51,812 bases of DNA from CAYVUB01 sp964454675 (GCA_964454675.1 CAYVUB010000019.1:1-51812); one strand, 5' to 3'. Numbered from the stretch's first letter, positions 24,788 through 33,951 are shown. Made by a program: numbers and translations. The notes: generated by a model not told the origin, from the sequence alone.

Positions 24788-24818
24788 CAAAGTTAACATA
24801 CCTATTTAATAATTACAA
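24788..24818 (-). promoter_or_regulatory. Promoter of the coiled-coil-zapA operon
   Basis: On the minus strand TTG (24816-24818), 20 bases, TAACTTTG (24788-24795) is a full Bacteroidota housekeeping promoter, 24 bases before the ATG. The remaining gap to 25015 is AT-rich without a visible feature. Confidence 0.7.
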
Positions 24819-25015
24819 TTGTTTTACAATAAATTTTGAAAATATTAATTATTGTTACTGCAAATGCTTACAAATCATTTTATATAAAACTTTGTTTTTC
24901 ATAATCATTTTAATATTTTAGCTTTTAAAGCACATCATATTTATCAATCATACAAAATTAACAATCAATATTTTATGATTCAAAAAATTCAATCCTGTAA
25001 AAACAACTTACGTCT

Positions 25016-26701
25016 ATGAGATTATTGGTCATTTCTTTTTTTATTACTTCTTTTTGCTTTGCACAGGTTGAATATCCTAAAGATTATTTCAGAAGTCCGC
25101 TGGACATCCCGTTGATTTTATCGGGAACGTTTGGCGAGTTGCGCACCAATCATTTCCATTCGGGATTGGACATTAAAACCCAACAGCGCGAAGGCTTGAA
25201 AATTTATGCAATTGCCGAAGGTTACGTGAGCAGAATAAGAGTTCAGCACTATGGTTACGGCAAGGCTGTTTACATTACGCACCCTAACGGTTATACGTCT
25301 GTTTACGGGCATTTACAGCGTTTTTCGCCAAAAATCGAAGCATGTATCAAAGCCTTACAGTACAAAAACGAATCGTACGAAGCCGAAATTTTTCTCGGCA
25401 TAAACGACATTACGGTTTCAAAAGATGAAATCATTGCTTACTCAGGAAATACAGGCAGCTCGGGCGGGCCGCATTTACACTTTGAAATACGGGATAAAAA
25501 CGAACACACAATAAACCCGTTGCTTTTTGGCCTGGAAATCAAAGACTCACAACCACCTTTGGTACATAACGTATATGCTTACACCTTTGATGATACCTCT
25601 CATGTTAACAATATACAAGACCGTGTCGAGTTGCGCATTATCCCAACCAAAACCAATGAATATAAAGTAGAAAACATCAAGGCTCTCGGCACTATCGGTT
25701 TTGGTGTTGTAAGTTATGACAAGCAGGATTTGGCTACTAATCAAAACGGTGTTAACGGTTTTGAAGCTTTTTTCAACGGAAACAAAACATTTGAAATGGA
25801 TTTCAACAAGTTTTCATTTGATGAAAGCAGGCACATCAACCGTTTTATAGATTATCAGTTTTTAAAGACCAAAAAATCGCGCATTCAAAAACTATTTGTT
25901 GAAAAAGGAAACAACCTGAGCATGTACAAGAATCTTGACAACAATGGTTTTGTCCAGATAGACGAAGGCACATCATCGGTATATAAATTTTGCATCAAAG
26001 ACTTTCACGGCAATGATGCCTGGGTTACTATTCCTATTACGGGAGCAGCTTTGACCGTTACAAAACAACCAATAACCGAAGAACGCCGGCATTATATTTT
26101 TGCACATCAGGCAACAGATTTAAAAGAAAAAAACGTATCGGTTTACATTCCTGCCAATAGTTTTTATGACGATACACTTATCGATTTCAGAGTTAATAAT
26201 GACACATTATATCTGGACAAAGACGAAATACCGCTTTTTAAAAACATCACTATCACCTACGATATAAGCCATTATCAGGATACTGACAAAGACAAATTGT
26301 ATATTGCCGAACTTTTGGGTTACAAAAAACTGCCAAGCCATTTAAAAACAAAACGCACAGAAAACACAATAACAGCATCATCCAATGCGTTGGGGACTTA
26401 TGCTTTGGTTTTGGATACTGTGCCGCCGGTAATTACACCTGTTAATTTTCAAAACGGAAAATGGATAAGCAGTGTACGGTATTTAAAGCTCAAAGTTGAA
26501 GATGCTCTGTCGGGCATTAGCAATTACAGAGCAACCATAAACGGAAAATTTATCCTGATGGAATATGAGTACAAAACAAAAACACTTACTTTTGATTTCA
26601 ATGATAAAATTGTAACCGATACCAAAAACGAATTGAAGCTGATTGTTACCGATAATGTTGGAAATAGTTCTACATTTGAAGCAACATTTTTCAGGAAATA
26701 A
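25016..26701 (+). CDS. M23-family (LytM-type) cell-wall metallopeptidase
   Basis: A 561-aa exported protein with a signal peptide (ending near CFAQ). The M23 zinc endopeptidase domain is N-terminal (about residues 35-170): HFHSGLDI carries the zinc His and Asp of HxxxD, YGKAVYITHPNGY is the conserved strand, and GGPHLHFEI carries the catalytic HxH. A long beta-rich C-terminal part (about 180-560), ending like an Ig or FN3-type sandwich, has no assignment. It probably cleaves peptidoglycan cross-links from the periplasm. The next gene, a TonB receptor, starts 14 bases later, so they form an operon. Confidence 0.93.
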   Translation: MRLLVISFFITSFCFAQVEYPKDYFRSPLDIPLILSGTFGELRTNHFHSGLDIKTQQREGLKIYAIAEGYVSRIRVQHYGYGKAVYITHPNGYTSVYGHLQRFSPKIEACIKALQYKNESYEAEIFLGINDITVSKDEIIAYSGNTGSSGGPHLHFEIRDKNEHTINPLLFGLEIKDSQPPLVHNVYAYTFDDTSHVNNIQDRVELRIIPTKTNEYKVENIKALGTIGFGVVSYDKQDLATNQNGVNGFEAFFNGNKTFEMDFNKFSFDESRHINRFIDYQFLKTKKSRIQKLFVEKGNNLSMYKNLDNNGFVQIDEGTSSVYKFCIKDFHGNDAWVTIPITGAALTVTKQPITEERRHYIFAHQATDLKEKNVSVYIPANSFYDDTLIDFRVNNDTLYLDKDEIPLFKNITITYDISHYQDTDKDKLYIAELLGYKKLPSHLKTKRTENTITASSNALGTYALVLDTVPPVITPVNFQNGKWISSVRYLKLKVEDALSGISNYRATINGKFILMEYEYKTKTLTFDFNDKIVTDTKNELKLIVTDNVGNSSTFEATFFRK

Positions 26702-26715
26702 AACCTAACAGACTT

Positions 26716-29178
26716 TTGAAACCAAATACCTTACTACTGTTTACCCTGCTTTTTTGTGCATCACTCTTAGGATTTTCGCAAACCGCAACCATAAAAGGAA
26801 TCATTCTTGACGAAAACAATACACCCATTGCCAATGTAACCATTAAAACCAATGACAGCGGAACAACTTCCAACGACAACGGTTTTTTTGAATTGAAAAT
26901 TCAGGTAAATACAAACGTTACGGTAGCGTTCACACATGTATCTTATAAACGCATTGTGACCACTTTCAACCTGAAAAACGGTCAGGAAATAGAATTTAAT
27001 CCCGTAATGAAAACTTCTGCCGAGCAAATTGCCGTAGTAGTTGTCAATAACAGCCAGCGCAAAGCAGTTGAAGGCGTTACCACTATTTCGCCCGAAATAA
27101 TCAGAACAATAAAAGGTGCACAGCCCGGCGTTGAAAATATCTTGAAAACCTTGCCCGGTGTTAATATTTCAAACGAATTGAGCACACAATATTCTGTACG
27201 CGGCGGAAACTATGACGAAAATCTTGTTTATGTTAATGAAATTGAAGTATATCGTCCGTTTTTGGTACGCTCGGGACAACAAGAAGGTTTGAGTTTTGTC
27301 AATACCGATTTGGTTCAAAATGTCGATTTTTCTGCCGGAGGATTTCAGGCAAAATACGGTGACAAGCTATCATCAGTATTAGATATTACCTACAAAAATC
27401 CTATACGGTTTGGCATAAGTGCCGATTTGAGCCTGCTTGGCGGAAGCATTGCCGCCGAAGCCGTATCAAAAGATTCCAAACTCTCGGGAATTATCGGGTT
27501 GCGATACAGAGATAACAGTTTAATTTTAAATTCCATGGAAACCGAAGGCATTGTGCAGCCTGTTTTTGCCGATGCACAAACCTATCTTACTTACAAAGCA
27601 TCAGACAGGTTTCATTTGAATTTTCTCGGAAACATCTCAGCAAATACCTATAATTTTCAACCGCAAAACCGCCAGACAAACTTTGGCACATTACAAGACC
27701 CAATAGCATTACTGGTGTTTTATAACGGGCAGGAAAAAGATAAATACCAAACGTATTTTGGTGCATTAAAAGCCAATTATTTTGTAAATGACAACCTAAC
27801 CTTAAAACTTATAGGCTCTGCATACCACACCACAGAAGAAGAATATTTTGATATTCTGGCGCAATACCGCTTAGGCGAAGTCAATACAAACATTGGTGAC
27901 CAAAATCTTGGCGAAGTAGAATTTAGCGAAGGTATCGGCTCTCAATTAACACATGCCCGTAACGACCTCGATGCACTCATCACAACCATAGAGCATAAAG
28001 GCGATTATCAGATTGACGGCAACACTTTTGAATGGTCGTTAAAATATACCCACGAAGATATACGCGACAGACTGGTTGAATGGGAAGTTATAGACAGCGC
28101 AGGATTTTCAATAAGACCGCCTGTTTTTAATATCCCAAATCATCAACCTTACCAGCCGTTTGAAGGTCCGCTGACAGCATTTCAAAATATACGTGCAACA
28201 AATTACGCACAGATAGACCGCTTTCAGGCATATTTACAATGGAGCAAACGTTCAACATTAGGAGAAAGTGATGTGTTTTACAACTTTGGCGTAAGAGCGC
28301 ATCACTGGACAGTTGGCGGTAACGGCATTGAAAGTTCGTCACAAACAGTGTTCAGTCCGCGTGGGCAATTTGCTATCAAACCCAACTGGAAAAAAGACAT
28401 GTTATTCCGTATTGCCGGCGGTTTGTATTACCAGCCACCGTTTTACAGAGAATTACGTGATTCTTCGGGTGTCGTAAGACCCGGTGTTAAAGCTCAAAAA
28501 TCTGTACACTTGGTTTTTGGTAACGAATACAGTTTTAAAATGTGGGACAGACCATTCAAACTCATTACCGAAGCCTATTATAAGCACATGTCTGACGTAA
28601 ACACCTACACTGTTGAAAATGTGCGCATAAGGTATCGTGCCAATAATAATGCCGAAGCCTACGCTTATGGTTTGGATATGAGACTTAATGGTGAGTTTGT
28701 GCCAGGCACCGAATCGTGGTTTAGCTTTGGGTATCTTAAAACCGAAGAAAATATTAATGAACAAGGTTTTATAGCACGTCCTACCGACCAGCGGTTAAAG
28801 TTTGGCGTGTTGTTTCAGGATTATGTACCAAACATTCCAGAGTTAAAAATGTACCTGAATCTGGTTTATAACACCGGTGTTCCCGGAGGTTCGCCAAGTT
28901 ATGCCAATCCATACCAGTATCAGAACAGACTTCGTGATTACAAACGTGCCGATGTCGGGTTTTCTTACGTGGTTGTTGACGGAAAAAAAACGTACAATGC
29001 CAAATGGAAACGCTATTTTAAAGAATTGACCGTTGGTGTTGAGGTCTTTAATATGTTTGACGTGCAAAACTCCATTACCAATACATGGGTGCGTGATGTG
29101 TATAGCAAACGCCAGTATGCCATACCAAATTACTTAACACCAAGAGTGTTTAATGTGCGGCTGGCTATGAAGTTTTAG
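26716..29178 (+). CDS. TonB-dependent receptor with carboxypeptidase-like N-domain
   Basis: An 820-aa outer-membrane receptor. Signal peptide (ending GFSQ), a CarboxypepD_reg-like domain (TATIKGIILDENNTPIANVTI; about 23-105), the plug domain (PGVENILKTLPGVNI, YSVRGGNYDENLVYVNEIE; about 125-220) and the 22-strand barrel to FNVRLAMKF, whose final Phe fits BAM insertion. It is not SusC-length (about 1000 aa) and no SusD gene is adjacent, so it is probably a small-substrate receptor. The start is a TTG at 26716; no in-frame ATG would include the signal peptide. In operon with the M23 peptidase. Confidence 0.92.
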   Translation: MKPNTLLLFTLLFCASLLGFSQTATIKGIILDENNTPIANVTIKTNDSGTTSNDNGFFELKIQVNTNVTVAFTHVSYKRIVTTFNLKNGQEIEFNPVMKTSAEQIAVVVVNNSQRKAVEGVTTISPEIIRTIKGAQPGVENILKTLPGVNISNELSTQYSVRGGNYDENLVYVNEIEVYRPFLVRSGQQEGLSFVNTDLVQNVDFSAGGFQAKYGDKLSSVLDITYKNPIRFGISADLSLLGGSIAAEAVSKDSKLSGIIGLRYRDNSLILNSMETEGIVQPVFADAQTYLTYKASDRFHLNFLGNISANTYNFQPQNRQTNFGTLQDPIALLVFYNGQEKDKYQTYFGALKANYFVNDNLTLKLIGSAYHTTEEEYFDILAQYRLGEVNTNIGDQNLGEVEFSEGIGSQLTHARNDLDALITTIEHKGDYQIDGNTFEWSLKYTHEDIRDRLVEWEVIDSAGFSIRPPVFNIPNHQPYQPFEGPLTAFQNIRATNYAQIDRFQAYLQWSKRSTLGESDVFYNFGVRAHHWTVGGNGIESSSQTVFSPRGQFAIKPNWKKDMLFRIAGGLYYQPPFYRELRDSSGVVRPGVKAQKSVHLVFGNEYSFKMWDRPFKLITEAYYKHMSDVNTYTVENVRIRYRANNNAEAYAYGLDMRLNGEFVPGTESWFSFGYLKTEENINEQGFIARPTDQRLKFGVLFQDYVPNIPELKMYLNLVYNTGVPGGSPSYANPYQYQNRLRDYKRADVGFSYVVVDGKKTYNAKWKRYFKELTVGVEVFNMFDVQNSITNTWVRDVYSKRQYAIPNYLTPRVFNVRLAMKF

Positions 29179-29185
29179 TTTTTCT

Positions 29186-29340
29186 CTCACAGATTTCACG
29201 GATTTGCACAGATAAAGTAGGAAAAAATAATCTGTGATAATCTGAGACATCTGTGAGCTTATTATTTTCTCTCACGGATTTCACGGATTTGCACAGATAA
29301 AGTAGGAAAAAATAATCTGTGACAGCTCTGTGAACAATCC
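29186..29340. repeat. Left part of an 85-bp palindromic repeat array
   Basis: Two units beginning CTCACRGATTTCACGG start at 29186 and 29271, 85 bases apart. Each unit has a left arm of about 28 bases, a loop rich in A and G, and a right arm (AATCTGTG..ATCTGTGAG) that pairs imperfectly with the left. The second unit degenerates after its loop (GACAGCTCTGTGAAC) where the GxxExxY gene begins. The TonB receptor stop lies 7 bases before the first unit. Confidence 0.9.
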
Positions 29341-29718
29341 CTAATTTATTATTCTAATCAAACTTTCTTTATCAATTAAAGTAGATACATTAAAGTTTAC
29401 AAGTATGCCTAATTTTTTTTCTGTAAGTTTTAAATATGTCAGCAACTGTTTTTTATGTACATCATGAAGTGTTTCTATAGACTTTATTTCAATTATAATT
29501 TGATTTTCAACAACTATATCTGCCCTAAAACCCAATTCCAGTTTTATTCCTTTGTAATTAACCGGAATCCCTGTTTGAATCTGTGTGTTTAACCCCATAG
29601 TCTGAAGTTCATACGCTAATGCTGTTTCATATACGCTTTCAAGCAGTCCTGGTCCCAATTCATTATGTACGGCATAAATCGCTCCTCGTACTTTATAGCT
29701 GATGTCATTAATATCCAT
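29341..29718 (-). CDS. GxxExxY protein (PD-(D/E)XK_3 family) in a repeat array
   Basis: A 125-aa protein named for its motif GLLESVY (GxxExxY) near residue 25. RADIVVENQIIIEIKS near residue 70 shows the D...ExK core of a PD-(D/E)XK nuclease fold (family PF13366). The function is not established. Such genes are recurrent in intervening sequences and other small insertions. This one is embedded in an array of ~85-bp palindromic units with a -7 box upstream, so it looks like a cassette and not part of the neighbouring operons. ATG and TAG are intact. Confidence 0.85.
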   Translation of the reverse strand: MDINDISYKVRGAIYAVHNELGPGLLESVYETALAYELQTMGLNTQIQTGIPVNYKGIKLELGFRADIVVENQIIIEIKSIETLHDVHKKQLLTYLKLTEKKLGILVNFNVSTLIDKESLIRIIN

Positions 29719-29754
29719 AGTCTTAAAATTTAAAATATCTCATTTCATGTAAGA

Positions 29755-29762
29755 CAAAAATA
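29755..29762 (-). promoter_or_regulatory. -7 box for the GxxExxY gene
   Basis: On the minus strand TATTTTTG matches TAnnTTTG, 36 bases before the GxxExxY ATG, between the gene and the repeat arms. It suggests that the cassette carries its own promoter. Confidence 0.4.
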
Positions 29763-29773
29763 ATAAAATAAAA

Positions 29774-30027
29774 ATCTGTGATAATCTGTGTCATCTGTGA
29801 TGATTACTTTTTTTCTCTCACAGATTTCACGGATTTACACAGATAAAGTAGGAAAAAATAATCTGTGGTAGTCTGTGTCATCTGTGAGCTTATTATTTTC
29901 TCTCACAGATTTCACGGATTTGCACAGATAAATAGAAAAAAATAATCTGTGATAATCTGAGACATCTGTGAGCTTATTATTTTCTCTCACAGATTTCACG
30001 GATTTACACAGATAAATTAGGAAAAAT
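29774..30027. repeat. Right part of the 85-bp palindromic repeat array
   Basis: A lone right arm at 29774-29800 is followed by units starting at 29817, 29902 and 29986 (spacing 85 and 84), the last cut short near 30027. The sequence is the same as at 29186-29340. With the left part it fills nearly all of the 863-base convergent gap between the TonB receptor and cysteine desulfurase genes. Units differ at a few positions (for example TTGCACAG or TTACACAG), so they have been drifting. Confidence 0.9.
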
Positions 30028-30041
30028 TGGTTATTGTGTAA

Positions 30042-31190
30042 TTATTTTTCTACAAATTCTTTCAAAACATCAACCACATAATCTACTTCGTCTTTTGTAT
30101 TGAAACAGCTGAACGAAAAACGAACTGAAGGTTGCAGCAACTGCTCATCGGTTAAAATTTCACTCAATACATGCGAGTTTTGATTACTGCCGCTTTGACA
30201 CGCACTACCTTTTGAGCAGGCAATTCCTTTTAAATCTAATTGAAAATGAAGCATCGCACCTTTTTCGGGAGTTATAGGCAACCGCACGTTGAGGATGTTA
30301 TATGTACTGTTTGAAGCATCCGGAAGATTTCCGTTAAAAGCCACATTTGGAATTAAAGCTTGTAATCTTTCGGCAAAATACATTTTAAGATTAAGCATAT
30401 ACTGCTGTTCTGTTTCAAGATTTGCATAAGCCAGCTTCAAGGCTTCTTCCATGCCGGCAATGTTATGAATTGCTTCGGTACCTGCCCTATAACCACGTTC
30501 TTGCTCACCGCCATAAATAGAAGCTTTTAGCCCTGCATTTTTTCGGATAAATGTAAATCCTACACCTTTTGGCCCGTGAAATTTATGGGCGGCAGCAGTC
30601 AAAAAATCTATTTGGGTATCTTCAAGATTAATATGATAATGTCCTACCGATTGTACGGTATCACTATGAAACAACGCATTGTACGTTTTGCATAATCGGG
30701 ATACGTTATCAATATCCAGCTTATTCCCTATTTCATTATTGATATGCATCAAACTAACCAAATCTTTAGTTTCTGAATCTTTAAGCAACTGTTCAAGATG
30801 TTGTAAATCAATATTGCCGTTTGCATCGAGTTTTACATAAGTTATTACAGTTCCAAATTCTTCTGCCAATGCTTCAACAGTATGTAATACTGCATGATGC
30901 TCAATTTTTGAAGTGATAATCCGGGAAACTTTCAAATCTTTTACGGCACTTCTGAGAATCAAATTATCAGCTTCGGTACCACCGGATGTAAACACGATTT
31001 CGGAAGCAGAACACTGCAAAAATGCAGCAATGGTTTTTCTTGAGCTTTCAATTAACGCCTTTGACGACCTTCCGTAAGCATGTGTTGATGAGGCATTTCC
31101 GAAGTTATTTTTCATGATATCGGCCATCCGGGTAATTACCTCGTTTCTCATGGGCGTTGTTGCCGCATTATCAAAATATACATATTTCAT
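30042..31190 (-). CDS. Cysteine desulfurase (IscS/NifS family)
   Basis: A 382-aa PLP-dependent enzyme that takes sulfur from cysteine as a persulfide for Fe-S clusters or thio-modified RNA. Signatures: VYFDNAATTPMRNEV at the N-terminus, the PLP-lysine motif TAAAHKFHGPKGVGF near residue 200, and the catalytic cysteine in GIACSKGSACQSGS near 325, the longer loop of the IscS-like type. The ATG at 31190 is chosen because it gives the family N-terminus; a longer frame would run into a dispersed palindrome at 31222-31243. No isc or suf genes are adjacent. Confidence 0.95.
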   Translation of the reverse strand: MKYVYFDNAATTPMRNEVITRMADIMKNNFGNASSTHAYGRSSKALIESSRKTIAAFLQCSASEIVFTSGGTEADNLILRSAVKDLKVSRIITSKIEHHAVLHTVEALAEEFGTVITYVKLDANGNIDLQHLEQLLKDSETKDLVSLMHINNEIGNKLDIDNVSRLCKTYNALFHSDTVQSVGHYHINLEDTQIDFLTAAAHKFHGPKGVGFTFIRKNAGLKASIYGGEQERGYRAGTEAIHNIAGMEEALKLAYANLETEQQYMLNLKMYFAERLQALIPNVAFNGNLPDASNSTYNILNVRLPITPEKGAMLHFQLDLKGIACSKGSACQSGSNQNSHVLSEILTDEQLLQPSVRFSFSCFNTKDEVDYVVDVLKEFVEK

Positions 31191-31221
31191 CTGTTCTTTT
31201 TCATTACTTATTAATGGCCAT

Positions 31222-31243
31222 ACCTGCCTGTCGGCAGACAGGT
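31222..31243. repeat. Dispersed CCTGCCTG palindrome upstream of cysteine desulfurase
   Basis: Hairpin with arms ACCTG/CAGGT and CTG/CAG around a TCGG loop (one mismatch). It resembles the palindrome at the end of tilS (48043-48066), and both carry the core CCTGCCT. Confidence 0.6.
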
Positions 31244-31374
31244 GCAATGCCTCAATATAATATCATTCCTCCAAGTTATTGGAGTATTTGATAATTTTTG
31301 GGCATTTCATAATGCAAAAATAGCTGAAAATAAAATTATTTTACAGATGCTGCGTTATAAATTGACAAATGCCT

Positions 31375-31382
31375 TATTTTTG
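31375..31382 (+). promoter_or_regulatory. -7 box for the TSP3 lipoprotein gene
   Basis: TATTTTTG matches TAnnTTTG and ends 18 bases before the ATG at 31401. A TTG element at the right distance is not seen. Confidence 0.45.
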
Positions 31383-31400
31383 TAGCCAAACCCATTTGAA

Positions 31401-32297
31401 ATGCAAAAAATACTATATATACTCTGCTTTTTTACATTAATCACAGCTTGTAATGACGGTGATATTATGGATGTCGAACTGGATTTTGACGAAGAATTGA
31501 CATTATGTGAATTGAGTACAACAGAATATTTGGTATATAAAATAAAATCAGATCCCTATGAGTCGTTAAGTTTGATTTTTCCTCGTAATGCTACTACCAA
31601 TGCGATGTTTAGCCCTGCAACAACTCCGCATGCGACCGAGTTTAACATCAATAACAGCTCGGTAAAATTTAACTACAGGACTTATGACGGCAATCCTGCT
31701 AATTTACTTTGCCAGTTAGTTCCCGACCCGAATACAAATATTACCAACGATTATTTTGCCACATCGGGTATCGTACAGGTAATTACCACTTTTTATGATG
31801 ATGATGGTGACGGTATCCCTAATCATGTTGAAGATTTGAATCTGGATGGCGATAATAACCCTGCAACCAACCCGACAGACAGCGATGGTGACGGCATACC
31901 CGATTATTTGGATGCCGATGACGATAATGACGGTATATTGACTATCAACGAAAAACACAATTACAGTGAACAGCACGGGCTTGCAAATGCTCAGGATACT
32001 GATGGTGATGGCATACCCGATTATTTAGATAATGACGATGACGGCGATGGCATACTTACCCGTTATGAAGATGAAAATGGAGATGGTAATCCTTTAAACG
32101 ATTTTGCGATAGATTCTAATGTTCCGCGTTATCTGGATGCCAATGCTGCCGAAGAGTTTGAGGGCGGCACCTTAACCCCTAATGCATACAAACGTTATTA
32201 CAGGCTAAGTTTTAAGATTATCAATATAAGCCTCGATATTTTAAGTACCGATGAAATAGATTTCGGAACTTATGAGTATTTTATCGATATGAATTAA
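31401..32297 (+). CDS. Lipoprotein with calcium-binding TSP3-type repeats
   Basis: A 298-aa lipoprotein: signal with lipobox LITAC (cysteine at about 17), an N-terminal beta region (20-125), then Asp-rich loops such as DDDGDGIPNHVEDLNLDGD, DSDGDGIPDYLDADDDND and DTDGDGIPDYLDNDDDGDG (about 132-225), which are thrombospondin type 3 calcium-binding repeats. A beta-rich tail follows. It is exported and lipid-anchored, and its binding partner is unknown. It is transcribed alone from a -7 box 18 bases upstream and is convergent with the Smr gene. Confidence 0.85.
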   Translation: MQKILYILCFFTLITACNDGDIMDVELDFDEELTLCELSTTEYLVYKIKSDPYESLSLIFPRNATTNAMFSPATTPHATEFNINNSSVKFNYRTYDGNPANLLCQLVPDPNTNITNDYFATSGIVQVITTFYDDDGDGIPNHVEDLNLDGDNNPATNPTDSDGDGIPDYLDADDDNDGILTINEKHNYSEQHGLANAQDTDGDGIPDYLDNDDDGDGILTRYEDENGDGNPLNDFAIDSNVPRYLDANAAEEFEGGTLTPNAYKRYYRLSFKIINISLDILSTDEIDFGTYEYFIDMN

Positions 32298-32311
32298 GTT
32301 AAGGAATGTTG

Positions 32312-32869
32312 TTATCTAACATTCTGAAAAATATATACTTCTGTCGCGCCTAAACCATATTTTTGATATTCGGCATCGTAGTATTTAAGATTGTTATACC
32401 GCCGGAAAAGTGTTTCCAGTTCTGCTTTTAAAACACCTTCGCCAACACCATGTATAAACACAATTTTCTGAATACGCTTGTTTATGGCAAATTCCAATTG
32501 ACGTCCGGCTGTTTCCAATTGCAGATTAAGTATTTCAAAATTTGACATATACTTATCTTTATCGGTCAGCTTATGAATATGCAAATCGACTTCCATTACA
32601 GGCAGATTGCGTTCTTTAGGCTTTATTTTTACCGATGCCCGTTTTGAAGTCTGTTCTTTTTCTGAAATGACTTCGCTTACTGTTGTTTCTGAAAAAACAT
32701 GAGGTTTTATAGAAAAAGTATCCGTAAGTTTCACCAATTCAAAAGGTTGGAATTGCAGTTCAAATCCGTCATCTGTTTCAATAAAAACAGAATCTGAAAC
32801 TATTTTTATAACCTTTCCGGTAATAGCTTCATCAAGTACAGATACTTTATCGCCTGCTGCAAATGTCAT
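32312..32869 (-). CDS. Smr-domain protein (MutS2-like C-terminal domain)
   Basis: A 185-aa cytoplasmic protein with an N-terminal beta-barrel-like segment (AGDKVSVLDEAITGKV; KOW/SH3-like fold, residues about 5-50), a linker, and a C-terminal Smr domain (about 95-185), with DLHIHKL in place of the usual DLHG and the strong HGVGEGVLKAEL motif. Smr domains cut or bind nucleic acid in MutS2 or ribosome-rescue proteins. The activity of this protein is unknown, and the Ile in place of the usual Gly may matter. Its ATG overlaps the stop of the upstream membrane protein by 4 bases (ATGA), so translation is coupled. Confidence 0.85.
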   Translation of the reverse strand: MTFAAGDKVSVLDEAITGKVIKIVSDSVFIETDDGFELQFQPFELVKLTDTFSIKPHVFSETTVSEVISEKEQTSKRASVKIKPKERNLPVMEVDLHIHKLTDKDKYMSNFEILNLQLETAGRQLEFAINKRIQKIVFIHGVGEGVLKAELETLFRRYNNLKYYDAEYQKYGLGATEVYIFQNVR

Positions 32870-33072
32870 GGTGTTTGCTCATTATCAGAATCTTCAGATT
32901 CCCGCTCGTGTTTACCCGGAATATTTTTAGAAATACGGTAAACTCCCAACATCAAAAACACGATGCCCAAAATTAAAATATATACATTTTGCTTTTCGCC
33001 TGCCTGCGCATAAATTGCCACAAATGCGCCTGCAACAATAAGAAGAATACTGATTAATCGGGATAAATTCAT
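32866..33072 (-). CDS. Small two-helix membrane protein
   Basis: A 68-aa protein with two hydrophobic helices (LISILLIVAGAFVAIYAQAG and VYILILGIVFLMLGVYRI) and a charged C-terminal tail rich in Glu and Asp. I do not recognise it. It is translationally coupled to the Smr gene through an ATGA overlap, and the pair is the only transcription unit here on this strand. Confidence 0.7.
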   Translation of the reverse strand: MNLSRLISILLIVAGAFVAIYAQAGEKQNVYILILGIVFLMLGVYRISKNIPGKHERESEDSDNEQTP

Positions 33073-33205
33073 TTATATCAATTAATTAAAATTACATTTC
33101 AACAAAAATACAAGATTTATAACGAATTATTCTTTATTGATTATTAAATATTCACATATTTTCACAACAATAATTTTCATACTTTTACAGTATAAGCTAT
33201 CACAA

Positions 33206-33490
33206 ATGACAGCACCTGAAGACTATATGTTACCATGCTTAAGTAAACAAATCTTAGGATTTGACTGTATGGGATGCGGACTCCAGCGGTCGGCGGTATT
33301 ACTGTTTAAAGGCGAATTTACTGCTGCCTTTACCATGTATCCTGCTATCTATACGCTCGTGTTGTTTGTTTTATTTTTAATGACAAGTATTTTTATAAAG
33401 TTTAAGCACAGCGAACGCATAAAAATCGCTTTAGTTATTGTAAATATCAGTATTATTGTCATCAGTTATATTATCAAACTAATCAACTAA
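33206..33490 (+). CDS. DUF2752-family small membrane protein
   Basis: A 94-aa inner-membrane protein. LPCLSKQILGFDCMGCGLQRSAVLL is the DUF2752 signature, with CxxCG followed by a membrane helix. There are two further helices in FTMYPAIYTLVLFVLFLM and IALVIVNISIIVISYII. The ATG at 33206 gives a family-length protein. A TTG at 33137 would add an extra N-terminal helix and cannot be excluded. The function of the family is unknown. Confidence 0.75.
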   Translation: MTAPEDYMLPCLSKQILGFDCMGCGLQRSAVLLFKGEFTAAFTMYPAIYTLVLFVLFLMTSIFIKFKHSERIKIALVIVNISIIVISYIIKLIN

Positions 33491-33493
33491 AAA

Positions 33494-33946
33494 TTAAAAT
33501 GCTGCTGCACCTATCATAGCAAAAAGCAAAATCAATACATAAATACTGATGACAACAATAGTAAAAATGCCTAAAAATTTATAATGAGATTTTAAGTTTG
33601 AAAAAGCCGCTGTCAAATCATCATTGTTTTTTGTACGCAATGCTGTTCTCATTTTTCTTGAAAAATTAAACAGGTACAGAACTGGGAAAAAATAAATTGC
33701 TGCCATAACAATATATATTAAACCTATATATGCCGGACTAAAACCCATATTTTGATAAGGATTAAATTCATTTGCCATAGTGCCCATAACCGCAGTCATA
33801 ATAATACCTCCTAATATCATAAATCCAATACCTATGAAACCTATTATAGATAAAAAATAGCTCCAAGTGGTTGTTTCTTTCAACATACCAAGTATATTAT
33901 TAGACAAATTAAGCTCAAATGTTTCAAATTGTGATTTTTCTTCCAT
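33494..33946 (-). CDS. Membrane protein, DUF5362-like
   Basis: A 150-aa inner-membrane protein with three or four predicted helices (FLSIIGFIGIGFMILGGII, YIGLIYIVMAAIYFFPVLYLF, FTIVVISIYVLILLFAMIGAAAF). The pattern of an SYFLSIIGFIGIG helix followed later by FSRKMRTALRTKNNDDL resembles the DUF5362 membrane family, which I can suggest but not confirm. It starts 5 bases after the rocD stop and is probably co-transcribed with it. Convergent with the DUF2752 gene, which is 3 bases away. Confidence 0.6.
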   Translation of the reverse strand: MEEKSQFETFELNLSNNILGMLKETTTWSYFLSIIGFIGIGFMILGGIIMTAVMGTMANEFNPYQNMGFSPAYIGLIYIVMAAIYFFPVLYLFNFSRKMRTALRTKNNDDLTAAFSNLKSHYKFLGIFTIVVISIYVLILLFAMIGAAAF

Positions 33947-33951
33947 GAAAT

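Noticed and set aside
29186..30027. CRISPR array
   Set aside because: The repeats are ~85-bp palindromic units with only short, nearly constant linkers, no unique spacers of 30-40 bases, and no cas genes.
33137..33205. TTG start extending the DUF2752 protein by 23 residues
   Set aside because: Not chosen because the ATG at 33206 gives a compact family-like protein; it remains possible because the extension is hydrophobic.
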